25,214 bases of DNA, from assembly GCA_963169595.1 (NCBI GenBank), contig CAUJFM010000108.1, positions 1-25,214 on the forward strand, read 5' to 3'. Under the pieces are notes generated by a model. It did no database searches. It was not told the DNA's origin and saw only the letters and a list, made by a program, of their open reading frames with translations. Position 1 is the first letter of the stretch. Every line of letters starts with the position of its first letter. Made by a program: the position numbers and the translations under genes. Shown piece by piece: positions 8,658 to 15,931 of the stretch. Source of the stretch: Bacteroidota bacterium. GTDB taxonomy: Bacteria; Bacteroidota; Bacteroidia; Flavobacteriales_F; PHOS-HE28.

Positions 8658-9716
8658 TCACTTGTTCGCGTCACGCACCAGGATGAGGAACACCGGGAAG
8701 TGGTCGCTGTATCCGGCCTGGTAGGTATCGCCCACGAAGGTGCGGAAGGGATATCCGGAGAAGTTCCCCTCCTGCTGGCGGAGGTAGGGCTCGTTGAAGA
8801 TGCGCACACCGTAGTAGCGATAGCGTCCACCCTCACCGGTGAGGAGGGCCTGGTTGATGACGATCTGATCGAAGAGGTTCCACGAGTCGCGCCAGGCCAG
8901 TGAGCCGATGCCCTTCTGATAGGGATCGTACATCGGGTTGAAGAGGATGTTGCCGGTGACCCTGTTCCGGTCGCCCGAGGCCTTCAGTTCGCGGGTGATG
9001 CTGCTGTTCACGGGATCATCGTTCAGGTCGCCCATGTACAGGATGCGATGCGCGGGATTGCGGGTCATCAACGAATCGATGATGTGACGCCCCAACTGGG
9101 CGGCCGCCTTCCGATTGGGCTCCGAGCGCTTCTCGCCCCCGCGACGCGATGGCCAGTGGGCCACGATCACGTGCGTGGTGTCGCCATCGAGCACGCCGCT
9201 CACCAGCAGTTGGTCCCGGGTGCGGAAGGCCGTGTCGGCCATGTGCAGCCGGTAGGAACGGTGCGCATACACCTTGTACAGTGCCGGGTTGTGGATCAGC
9301 GCCACGTCCACCCCGCGACGGTCGCGGCCATCCTCATGCACCACCCGGTATCCGCGGGCCTTGAGCGCATCGCGCTTAACCAGGTCCTCCAGCACGGTGG
9401 CGTTCTCGACCTCGGACAGCCCGAGTATCGCCAGCCCCTGCGGATGCAGGTCCTTGCCCATGGAGGCGATCACCTTGGCAAGCCGGTCCAGTTTGGCCGT
9501 GTAGCGCTCCGCACTCCAGTTCTTGGCCGAGCCGGGCAGGAACTCGGCATCATCCACACCGGGTGCATCCAGCGTGTCATAGAGGTTCTCCACGTTGTAG
9601 AACCCCACCAGCGCGGGTACCATCTCCTGCTTGGCAGGCTGGGCGCAGGCATCGAGGGAGGTGACCAGTGCAGCGGCCGCCAGGATGGAGGTGGCAAGGG
9701 AGCGGGAGCAGTTCAT
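8658..9716 (-). CDS. Exported endonuclease/exonuclease/phosphatase family enzyme
   Basis: A 352-residue member of the EEP (DNase I-like) superfamily that hydrolyses phosphodiester or phosphomonoester bonds with a divalent metal. Visible motifs are FYNVENLYD (Asn41), GLSEVEN (Glu102, metal ligand), AHWPSRRGG (His187), MGDLNDDP (Asp230 and Asn232) and YSDHFPV (Asp338, His339), so the catalytic set is complete. The N-terminus is a signal sequence. LDAC-A-Q can be read either as a poor lipobox at Cys24 or as a signal peptidase I site before Gln26. The protein belongs to the subgroup that commonly sits beside TonB receptor and DUF5689 genes in Bacteroidota. Here it converges on that operon across a shared terminator. 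The actual substrate (DNA, RNA or a phosphate ester) cannot be read from the sequence. Confidence 0.9.
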   Translation of the reverse strand: MNCSRSLATSILAAAALVTSLDACAQPAKQEMVPALVGFYNVENLYDTLDAPGVDDAEFLPGSAKNWSAERYTAKLDRLAKVIASMGKDLHPQGLAILGLSEVENATVLEDLVKRDALKARGYRVVHEDGRDRRGVDVALIHNPALYKVYAHRSYRLHMADTAFRTRDQLLVSGVLDGDTTHVIVAHWPSRRGGEKRSEPNRKAAAQLGRHIIDSLMTRNPAHRILYMGDLNDDPVNSSITRELKASGDRNRVTGNILFNPMYDPYQKGIGSLAWRDSWNLFDQIVINQALLTGEGGRYRYYGVRIFNEPYLRQQEGNFSGYPFRTFVGDTYQAGYSDHFPVFLILVRDANK

Positions 9717-9723
9717 CAGGGGC

Positions 9724-9731
9724 CAATATTA
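9724..9731 (-). promoter_or_regulatory. -7-like box immediately upstream of the EEP nuclease gene
   Basis: On the minus strand this reads TAATATTG, one mismatch from TAnnTTTG. Only seven bases separate it from the ATG at 9716, which would give an almost leaderless transcript. No clear -33 TTG was found. Confidence 0.35.
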
Positions 9732-9769
9732 GCCGTTCACCCTTAAGTGCATGTTGTGCCGGTGAGGCC

Positions 9770-10405
9770 TCACCATTGCGGGAAACGGAGGGGGTGTAGT
9801 TCGTTGTAGAGCCGAAGGAAACGGAACAGGGCCTCCGGAGCGTTGCGTTGCCTGGCGGGCAGGGCCATGAACTCCTCGTGCAGAACGGCATCGTTCCGCA
9901 GCGCGCGTTCCATGCCCGATGCGTTGAACGGCAGCATGACGCCCGTGGCCATGTCGATCAGCTGCTGTTCCATCACGGTGCGCGTCACCGGTCCGTAGCG
10001 GTACATGTAGGGATCCCAATCCCGGTAGCTCTGCTGATAGACCAGATGGGATAGGCTGCCCATGAGCCCGATGCGGTAGTATCCATCGCCTGCCCGCACG
10101 TAGACCACATCATTCTGGCAGAAGCCCCAGATGCGCCGCAGATCGATGGCCACACGGCCACCGCTGTCGGGCTGCCAGTAAAGCTTGCCGATCCGGCTCC
10201 GGATATCGGTCACCGGAAGGCCCTGGTCGTCCCGCAGCCGTTCGATCGGGATGCTGGGCGTGTTGTAGCGCAGGGCGTTCACATCGGCATAGAGGCCATC
10301 GCGCAGGTCCATGCCGGCCTGGTGGTCCACCCAGATGGTATCGCCCTGGGCCATTGCACGGAAGGCGAACGCCCAAAGCAGCAGCAGGCCGTGACGAAGC
10401 TTCAT
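9770..10405 (-). CDS. Unrecognised secreted protein, translationally coupled to the hydrolase gene
   Basis: A 211-residue protein that I do not recognise. The ATG at 10405 overlaps the TGA of the upstream hydrolase gene in an ATGA arrangement and gives a clear signal peptide (HGLLLLWAFAFRAMA then Q). This start is preferred over the in-frame ATG at 10468, which lies inside the hydrolase gene. The mature part has no membrane segment. It is rich in aromatic and charged residues, with stretches such as GKLYWQPDSGGRVAIDLRRI, VYVRAGDGYYRIGLMGSLSH and YRDWDPYMYRYGP, which suggest a beta-rich first half, followed by a more helical C-terminal third. One cysteine is present (FCQND). It is the last gene of the pdxJ transcript, so periplasmic or outer-membrane-associated work is all that can be inferred. 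Confidence 0.72.
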   Translation of the reverse strand: MKLRHGLLLLWAFAFRAMAQGDTIWVDHQAGMDLRDGLYADVNALRYNTPSIPIERLRDDQGLPVTDIRSRIGKLYWQPDSGGRVAIDLRRIWGFCQNDVVYVRAGDGYYRIGLMGSLSHLVYQQSYRDWDPYMYRYGPVTRTVMEQQLIDMATGVMLPFNASGMERALRNDAVLHEEFMALPARQRNAPEALFRFLRLYNELHPLRFPQW

Positions 10406-11193
10406 GGTTGTTGTGCCGCGGCACGTATCATGCCGATCACTTCGTCCGGCGCCTGGGCATGCACCCAATGGCCGGCGTACGGGATGGTCTCCACCCGGCT
10501 GTTGGGGAACTGCTCCTTGATCGCCGGGATGTCCTCACGCAGGATGTAATCGCTCTGCCCCCCGCGGATGAAGAGGGTGGGCACCTTCACGGTGGCGGGG
10601 CCGATGGAGGCCAGGATCGCATCCAGTTCGCGGGCGAGCAGGGGTACGTTCACGCGCCAGGCCAGCTGCTCCTCGGTGCGCCAGTACAGGTTCTTCATCA
10701 GGAACTGCACCACACCAGGCTCCTTCACCCGTTCGGCGATATGGGCCTCCACCTCCCGGCGGGTGCGGCCGGGGGACAGGTCTGCGGTGAGCAACGCCTC
10801 GATGATATGGCCGTGGTTGTTGGCGTGCTCCTTCGGGCTGATGTCGATCACCACCAGGTGCCTGAGCAGCTCAGGCCAGTGCTGGGCGAAGACCATGGCC
10901 GCCTTGCCCCCCATGCTGTGGCCCACCAGCACGATGCGCCCCAGCCCCAGACGCTCCACCAGGGCATGGACATCGGCCGCCATCAGTTCGTACGAGGTGG
11001 TTTCCGTGTGGGGTGAACGTCCGTGGTCGCGCAGGTCCACCAGCACCACGTCCATGGCCGGTGCGTCAGCCGGTTCGGATAGCTCACGCCCGATGCTGCC
11101 CCAGTTGTCCGAGGTGCCGAACAGGCCGTGGAGCACCACGACGGCAGGCGCGCCCTCCGGGCCCATGCGCCGGTAATGAAGGTCAACGGTCAT
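10402..11193 (-). CDS. Alpha/beta-fold hydrolase (YbfF-like esterase)
   Basis: A 263-residue cytoplasmic alpha/beta hydrolase without a signal peptide. It shows the oxyanion-side motif LHGLFGTSDNW (His22-Gly23), DLRDHGRSPH, the nucleophile elbow GHSMGG (Ser93), an acid in GGQSDYI (Asp215) and the catalytic histidine in GHWVHA (His242). Order and length fit the YbfF family of acyl-CoA or short-chain esterases; the natural substrate is not known from sequence. Its ATG (11193) overlaps the pdxJ stop by the ATGA pattern, and its own stop overlaps the next start the same way, so translation of the three genes is probably coupled. Nothing ties the enzyme to pyridoxal synthesis beyond this linkage. 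Confidence 0.9.
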   Translation of the reverse strand: MTVDLHYRRMGPEGAPAVVVLHGLFGTSDNWGSIGRELSEPADAPAMDVVLVDLRDHGRSPHTETTSYELMAADVHALVERLGLGRIVLVGHSMGGKAAMVFAQHWPELLRHLVVIDISPKEHANNHGHIIEALLTADLSPGRTRREVEAHIAERVKEPGVVQFLMKNLYWRTEEQLAWRVNVPLLARELDAILASIGPATVKVPTLFIRGGQSDYILREDIPAIKEQFPNSRVETIPYAGHWVHAQAPDEVIGMIRAAAQQP

Positions 11194-11903
11194 CGCAGTT
11201 CGCGCAGATAGAGCTGGACCGTGTTCTCCAGACCGTAGGTCAGTGCGTCGCAGATGAGCGCGTGACCGATGGAGACCTCCAACAGTCCGGGGATGTTGCG
11301 GTGGAAGTAGTTCAGGTTGTGGAGGTCCAGGTCGTGACCGGCATTGAGGCCCAGCCCGAGCTCACGCACCCGTTCCGCTGCCCCCACGAAGGGCGCGATG
11401 GCCGCCTCACGATCGGCATGGTACCCCGCCGCATACGGTTCGGTATACAGCTCCACCCGGTCCGTGCCGGTATCCGCCGCATGGCCGAGCAGGTCCAGGT
11501 CCGTGCCCATGAACAGGGAAGTGCGGATGCCGGCGCCCTTCAAGCGGCCCACGATGTCGGTCAGGAGCTCCTTGTGGCGCAGCGTGTCCCACCCGGCATT
11601 GCTGGTGAGCACGTTCGGGTCATCGGGCACCAGCGTCACCTGGTGCGGGCGCACCTCCAGCACCAGATCGATGAACGACGGGGCCGGATATCCCTCGATG
11701 TTGAACTCCGTGGTGAGCACCGGTCGCAGCGCCCGCACATCGCTGTAGCGGATGTGCCGTTCATCGGGCCGGGGATGCACGGTGATGCCCTGCGCACCGA
11801 ACCGTTCGATGTCCACGGCTGTTCGTACGACATCCGGGTTGTTGCCGCCGCGTGCGTTCCGCAAGGTGGCCAGCTTGTTGATATTGACGCTCAGATGGGT
11901 CAC
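11190..11903 (-). CDS. pdxJ: Pyridoxine 5'-phosphate synthase
   Basis: PdxJ condenses 3-amino-2-oxopropyl phosphate with 1-deoxy-D-xylulose 5-phosphate to make pyridoxine 5'-phosphate, in the DXP-dependent vitamin B6 pathway. With a GTG start at 11903 the protein has 237 residues, the usual length, and begins THLSVNINKLATLRNARGG as family members do. Longer readings of the frame run into antisense of the CBS gene and have no suitable start. Family motifs are GITVHPRPDERHI (His43, Arg45, His50), EFNIEG (Glu70), LNAGHDLDLHNL (His190) and EVSIGHALICDA (His214). It is the first gene of a tightly coupled three-gene transcript and is divergent from the envelope cluster. A -7 box lies at 11941-11948. 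Confidence 0.95.
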   Translation of the reverse strand: MTHLSVNINKLATLRNARGGNNPDVVRTAVDIERFGAQGITVHPRPDERHIRYSDVRALRPVLTTEFNIEGYPAPSFIDLVLEVRPHQVTLVPDDPNVLTSNAGWDTLRHKELLTDIVGRLKGAGIRTSLFMGTDLDLLGHAADTGTDRVELYTEPYAAGYHADREAAIAPFVGAAERVRELGLGLNAGHDLDLHNLNYFHRNIPGLLEVSIGHALICDALTYGLENTVQLYLRELR

Positions 11904-11940
11904 GGGTGATGCGTTACCTTGGCCCACAGGCCAGCAGGCG

Positions 11941-11948
11941 CAAAAGTA
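11941..11948 (-). promoter_or_regulatory. -7 box of the pdxJ operon
   Basis: On the minus strand this reads TACTTTTG, a full TAnnTTTG match, 37 bases before the pdxJ GTG. A -33 TTG is not obvious. In the same gap, plus-strand TACCTTGG (11915-11922) is a one-mismatch candidate for the opposite, CBS-gene direction. Confidence 0.45.
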
Positions 11949-11982
11949 GACCCTGGCGGCCCCGTCCAGCGAGGTGAACACC

Positions 11983-12645
11983 ATGCACGCCATCGACCTC
12001 ATCACCCCCGACATCCCGCCCCTGCGACCGCAGGACGATGTTTCGCGCGCGCTCGACTGGATGGAGGAGTTCAAGGTGGGACACCTGCCCGTGGTGGAGG
12101 ACCGACGGCTGGTGGGCCTGGTGAAGGAAACCGAACTGGTGGACCGCAACGACCCGCGCGCCTCGGTGGCTGCTGTAATGGACCGCGTGGAGGTGCCATT
12201 CGCCAAGAGCGACCAGCACATCTACGATGTGATGAAGCTCTTCAGCGAGCGTGGCCTCACCGTTGTGCCCGTGCTCAGCGACATGGGCGAATACCTCGGC
12301 TCGATCACCGAGCACGAGGCCCTGCGCCAACTGGCCCAGGTGGTGAACATCAGCGAGCCGGGCAGCATCGTGGTGCTGGAGATGAACCAGATCGATTACA
12401 GCCTGCAGTTGATCGCCCGCATCGTGGAGGGCAACGATGCCAAGGTGCTGAGCGCTTACGCCCACACCCTGGCCGGCTCCAACCGCATGGAGCTGACGCT
12501 GAAGGTGAACCGCGAGGACATCAGCGACATCCTGCAGACCTTCGAACGCTACGAGATCCAGGTGAAGACCACCTACCAGGGGTCCCGCTTCCACGAGGAC
12601 CTGCGGGGCCGGTACGAGGAGCTCATGCGCTTCATCAACCTGTGA
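11983..12645 (+). CDS. CBS-domain pair protein with ACT-like C-terminus
   Basis: A 220-residue cytoplasmic protein. Residues about 8-60 and 65-120 form two CBS motifs (HLPVVEDRRLVGLVKETEL and VVPVLSDMGEYLGSITEHEAL), which as a Bateman pair usually bind adenosyl nucleotides. Residues about 128-200 (SIVVLEMNQIDYSLQLIARI, MELTLKVNREDISDILQTF, YEIQV) look like an ACT-type ligand-binding domain. It is a regulatory protein with no visible enzyme domain. It opens the envelope cluster and sits close to nadK, a linkage common in Bacteroidota. A GTG at 11974 would add three residues; the ATG was chosen. Which ligand and which target it senses is unknown. Confidence 0.85.
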   Translation: MHAIDLITPDIPPLRPQDDVSRALDWMEEFKVGHLPVVEDRRLVGLVKETELVDRNDPRASVAAVMDRVEVPFAKSDQHIYDVMKLFSERGLTVVPVLSDMGEYLGSITEHEALRQLAQVVNISEPGSIVVLEMNQIDYSLQLIARIVEGNDAKVLSAYAHTLAGSNRMELTLKVNREDISDILQTFERYEIQVKTTYQGSRFHEDLRGRYEELMRFINL

Positions 12646-12653
12646 CCGCCGGC

Positions 12654-14075
12654 ATGGCCAGGGCGACGCCATCGCACACGTCCCGGCGCTGCGCGGCCTT
12701 CCTCGCCCTTGTGCTGCTGACCATCGGTGCCGTGGCCCAGGACTCCGCCAACGTGTTCATGCTGCGGGTGGTGGGCGTACAGATCACCGGCAACCGCATC
12801 ACCAAAGAGCGCATCATCCTGCGCGAGATGCTGGTCCAGGAGGGTGACAGCATGGACGCCACGCTCTTCTACGAGCGCCTGGAGCGGAGCCGGCAGAACC
12901 TGATGAACACCGGGCTATTCAACACGGTGACGCTGGCCCCGCTGTACATCACCATGCGCACGGTGGTGGTGCAGGTGGTGGTGAACGAGCGCTGGTACCT
13001 GTGGCCCGCGGTCATCTTCGACCTGGCCGACCCCAACTTCAACACCTGGTGGCGCACCAAGGACCTGGGGCGTGTGAACTATGGCGCCTACCTGTACCGC
13101 TACAACTTCCGCGGGCGGAACGAGACCGTCTACCTGAAGGCCCAGTTCGGGTACACCCAGCAGTTCGCCCTGCGGTACAAGGTGCCCAACCTGGACCGGC
13201 ACCAGCGCTGGGGCCTGAGCGTGGGCGGCAGCCACCTGCAGCAGGCGGAGGTGACAGCGGGCACGCTGAACAACGAGCGCATCCTGCTCAACAACCCGGA
13301 AGGCCCCAACCGCACGGAATGGAAGGCCGACGTGGAGGTGAGCCTCAGGCGCGGTCATGACGTTCGGCACTACGGCCGGCTGGGCTTCGTGAAGGCCTCG
13401 GTGACCGATACCGTGGTGGCCACCGCGCTCGACTATTTCGATGGCAACGTCACACACACGCGGTTCCTCACGCTGGGCTACGGCATCGTGTGGGACCGAC
13501 GCGATGTGCGGATCTACCCGCGCCGCGGCCACTTCGCCGAACTGCGCGTGGACCGCTACGGACTGGGCTTCCTGGAGGAGTCCGCGCCGGGTATCACCAC
13601 CATCTACGCCAGTCTGAAGAAGCTATGGATGCCCGCCGAACGGCTCACATTGGCCCTATCGGCACGGGGGAAATACACCGATGGCACCCCGCCCTACTAC
13701 GTGCAGCAAGGCCTGGGCTATGGCGACATGGTGCGCGGCTACGAGTACTATGTCATCGACGGTGAACACTATGTGCTGGGCAAGGCGAACATGGTGGTGC
13801 AACTGGTGCGCCCCACCACCAAGCGGCTCGAGGCCGTCCCGATGGAAGCGTTCCGCACCCTCTATTTCGCCCTCTACCTCAACCTGTTCGCCGATGCAGG
13901 GCGGGTGCAGGACAGCCGGTATGCCGGACAGAACTTCCTGGCCGACCAGTGGATGAGCGGCTATGGCATCGGGCTGGACCTGGTGAGCAGCTACGACCAG
14001 GTGCTGCGGACCGAGCTCACACTGAACGCCCTGGGTGAGCGCGGTTTCTTCCTACATTTCACTCAACCCTTCTGA
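12654..14075 (+). CDS. Omp85/BamA-TamA family outer-membrane protein with a single POTRA
   Basis: A 473-residue outer-membrane protein, much shorter than BamA. A signal peptide (AAFLALVLLTIGAVA then Q) is followed by one POTRA-like domain at about residues 35-112 (LRVVGVQITGNRITKERIIL, NLMNTGLFNTVTL, VVVQVVVNE). The rest is an Omp85-type 16-strand barrel carrying the lid-loop motif MVRGYEYY (VRGY at 360-363), and it ends in FFLHFTQPF with a terminal phenylalanine. The family inserts or moves proteins or lipids across the outer membrane. With a single POTRA, its cargo cannot be predicted. It begins eight bases after the CBS gene; a GTG at 12642 overlapping that stop is an alternative. It ends four bases before nadK. 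The same cluster also holds the full-length bamA. Confidence 0.85.
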   Translation: MARATPSHTSRRCAAFLALVLLTIGAVAQDSANVFMLRVVGVQITGNRITKERIILREMLVQEGDSMDATLFYERLERSRQNLMNTGLFNTVTLAPLYITMRTVVVQVVVNERWYLWPAVIFDLADPNFNTWWRTKDLGRVNYGAYLYRYNFRGRNETVYLKAQFGYTQQFALRYKVPNLDRHQRWGLSVGGSHLQQAEVTAGTLNNERILLNNPEGPNRTEWKADVEVSLRRGHDVRHYGRLGFVKASVTDTVVATALDYFDGNVTHTRFLTLGYGIVWDRRDVRIYPRRGHFAELRVDRYGLGFLEESAPGITTIYASLKKLWMPAERLTLALSARGKYTDGTPPYYVQQGLGYGDMVRGYEYYVIDGEHYVLGKANMVVQLVRPTTKRLEAVPMEAFRTLYFALYLNLFADAGRVQDSRYAGQNFLADQWMSGYGIGLDLVSSYDQVLRTELTLNALGERGFFLHFTQPF

Positions 14076-14079
14076 CCCC

Positions 14080-14970
14080 ATGCGCATTGGCGTACACGGC
14101 CGCACCATGGATGCTGCCCTCACCCCAACCGTGGTGAACGTGCTGGAACGCATGCGTCATCATGGCCTGGAGCCCTTGCTGACCCCCTCCCTGGCGGAAT
14201 GGTTGCGCGGCCAGGGCATCTCCTTCGAGGCCCGGGTGCTCGGGCCCGTGATCACCAGGGCGGACGAACTGGACCTGGTGATCGGCCTTGGCGGCGATGG
14301 CACCCTGTTGGATGCCGTGGGGCAGGTGGGGCGCTTGCAGGTGCCCGTGCTGGGCATCAACCTCGGGCGCCTGGGCTTCCTTTCCAACGTGCGGCTCGAT
14401 GACCTGGAGCGGGCCCTGCACGCGGTGCGCACCCGGCGCTTTGCCCTGCAGGACCGCTCCCTGCTGGAGGTGACCGACCATGGTGACCAATTGGGCGAAC
14501 ACAATTTCGCGCTGAACGAGGTGAGCGTGCTCAAACGCGACAGTTCCTCGATGATCGCCGTACGCGTGCACTTGGGGAACGACTTCCTGAACACCTATTG
14601 GGCGGACGGGCTCATCATTGCCACGCCCACCGGCTCCACGGCCTATTCCCTGAGCTGCGGCGGACCGGTGCTTTACCCCACCAGCGATGCCCTGGTGATC
14701 AATCCCATCTCGCCCCACAATCTGAACGTGCGCCCCTTCGTGGTGCCGGACCATTACACCATCCGCCTGCAATTGGAGGCCCGCCGGGACAAGTGCCTCC
14801 TGAATCTGGACTCCCGGAACATCAGCATCGAGGGGGACAGCACGGTCACCGTGAGGCGGGCCTCCTTCACCGCCAAATTGGCCCAATTGGAAGGGCACGA
14901 CTTCCTGGACACCCTCCGCACCAAGCTCAACTGGGGCCTGGACCTCCGCTCGGGGGCGCCCCAGGCCTGA
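14080..14970 (+). CDS. nadK: NAD kinase
   Basis: A 296-residue cytoplasmic enzyme that phosphorylates NAD to NADP using ATP. Diagnostic motifs are LVIGLGGDGTLLDAV (GGDG at 71-74, catalytic Asp73), LGINLGRLGFLSNV, ALNEVSVLKRDSS (Asn146-Glu147) and IIATPTGSTAYSLSCGGPV (181-190 region). Length and order match the bacterial PpnK family. The ATG at 14080 lies four bases after the previous stop. An upstream in-frame start at 14035 would overlap the Omp85 gene and put foreign residues before the conserved MRIGVHGR. Placement with cell-envelope genes is common in Bacteroidota. Confidence 0.96.
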   Translation: MRIGVHGRTMDAALTPTVVNVLERMRHHGLEPLLTPSLAEWLRGQGISFEARVLGPVITRADELDLVIGLGGDGTLLDAVGQVGRLQVPVLGINLGRLGFLSNVRLDDLERALHAVRTRRFALQDRSLLEVTDHGDQLGEHNFALNEVSVLKRDSSSMIAVRVHLGNDFLNTYWADGLIIATPTGSTAYSLSCGGPVLYPTSDALVINPISPHNLNVRPFVVPDHYTIRLQLEARRDKCLLNLDSRNISIEGDSTVTVRRASFTAKLAQLEGHDFLDTLRTKLNWGLDLRSGAPQA

Positions 14971-14989
14971 CCAGCCCCGGCCAATCACC

Positions 14990-14997
14990 TATTTTCG
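14990..14997 (+). promoter_or_regulatory. -7-like box before porG
   Basis: TATTTTCG differs from TAnnTTTG at one base. It lies in the 81-base gap after nadK, 54 bases before the porG ATG. The identical octamer recurs before ompH at 19257-19264. It suggests an internal promoter for the second half of the envelope cluster. Confidence 0.35.
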
Positions 14998-15051
14998 CCC
15001 CTTGGTACGCCGGGCCCATACCACGCCCCGGTCGTGCGCGTTGTGCACCCG

Positions 15052-15903
15052 ATGCTCCGCCCTGTTCTCCTCCTGCTGCTGCTTTCGGGCCTGTCGGGTG
15101 GCCTTTCCGCCCAGGTCAACGAACTGGGGCTCACCATCGGCGGAACCTACTACATCGGCGACCTGAACCCCACCCGGCACTATCCGCGCGACACCAAACT
15201 GGCCGGCGGGATCGTGTACCGCCACAACCTCACCGACCGCTGGGCCTTGCGCCTGCAAGGCCTGTACGGCACCCTGCAGGCCTATGACAGCGATTCCAAG
15301 GACACCCTGCAGCTGCTCCGCAACCTGCACTTCCGTTCACGGCTCATCGAGGCCTCGCTCCTGTTCGAGGTGAACTTCTTCAAATACCGCTCACGGGGCA
15401 AGGACAGCCGCAACTGGACGCCGTTCGTCTTCTGGGGGTTGAGCTACTTCAGGGCCAACCCACAGGCCGAGCTCGACGACACCTGGTACGACCTTCAGCC
15501 CCTGGGCACCGAAGGCCAGGGCACCTCGGCCGCACCGGGCACCGAGCCGTACAAGGTGGACCAGTTCGCCGTGCCCTTCGGCGCCGGTGTCAAGTTCAAC
15601 TTCGGCAAACTGGACATCCAGCTGGAATGGGGCATGCGGCGCACCGGCACCGACTACATCGACGATGTGAGCGGTACCTACGTGGACAACGACCTGCTGG
15701 CCTTTGAGAACGGCCCCCTGGCGGCAGCCCTGGCAGACCCCTCGGGCGTGAACGATGTTCCCGGGTTCTCCAACACCGACCGGGCCCGTGGCGACAGCAA
15801 CACCCGGGATTGGTACAACTACTCGGGCATCACCCTCACCTACGTCATCAGCCGGTTCTCCGACTGCGATGAGCAATACAACTGGATGAAACGCAGGCGT
15901 TGA
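15052..15903 (+). CDS. porG: DUF6089 outer-membrane beta-barrel, PorG-type T9SS component
   Basis: A 283-residue outer-membrane protein. A signal peptide (LLLLLLSGLSGGLSA then Q) leads into VNELGLTIGGTYYIGDLNP, the characteristic DUF6089 opening. About eight to ten amphipathic strands follow (for example FRSRLIEASLLFEVNFF, FVFWGLSYFR, VPFGAGVKFNFGKLDIQLEW, NYSGITLTYVISRF), separated by hydrophilic loops. In Porphyromonas gingivalis the corresponding gene (PG0189, porG) lies immediately before uppS, bamA and two ompH genes, exactly the order here. That protein associates with the PorK/PorN ring of the type IX secretion system. The gene symbol rests on family resemblance plus synteny, not on an alignment. 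The ATG at 15052 is preferred to a GTG at 15034 because it starts the signal peptide cleanly. Confidence 0.78.
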   Translation: MLRPVLLLLLLSGLSGGLSAQVNELGLTIGGTYYIGDLNPTRHYPRDTKLAGGIVYRHNLTDRWALRLQGLYGTLQAYDSDSKDTLQLLRNLHFRSRLIEASLLFEVNFFKYRSRGKDSRNWTPFVFWGLSYFRANPQAELDDTWYDLQPLGTEGQGTSAAPGTEPYKVDQFAVPFGAGVKFNFGKLDIQLEWGMRRTGTDYIDDVSGTYVDNDLLAFENGPLAAALADPSGVNDVPGFSNTDRARGDSNTRDWYNYSGITLTYVISRFSDCDEQYNWMKRRR

Positions 15904-15916
15904 CGGTGTTTTTTGG

Positions 15917-15924
15917 CAATTTTG
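15917..15924 (+). promoter_or_regulatory. -7-like box directly before uppS
   Basis: CAATTTTG matches TAnnTTTG at all but the first position. Only seven bases separate it from the TTG start codon at 15932, predicting an almost leaderless transcript. It falls in the 28-base gap after porG. Confidence 0.35.
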
Positions 15925-15931
15925 CGACCCT

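Noticed and set aside
9717..9769. Possible terminator between the unknown secreted protein gene and the EEP nuclease gene
   Set aside because: No stem of useful length was found in this 53-base gap. Only a weak -7-like box is visible.
11904..12221. N-terminal extension of pdxJ across the divergent gap
   Set aside because: It is antisense to the CBS gene and crosses the promoter. PdxJ homology starts exactly at the GTG at 11903.
11919..12653. Upstream extension of the single-POTRA Omp85 reading frame through the CBS gene
   Set aside because: The extension is an Arg/Gly/Pro-rich shadow of the CBS gene in another frame. The signal peptide begins at the ATG at 12654.
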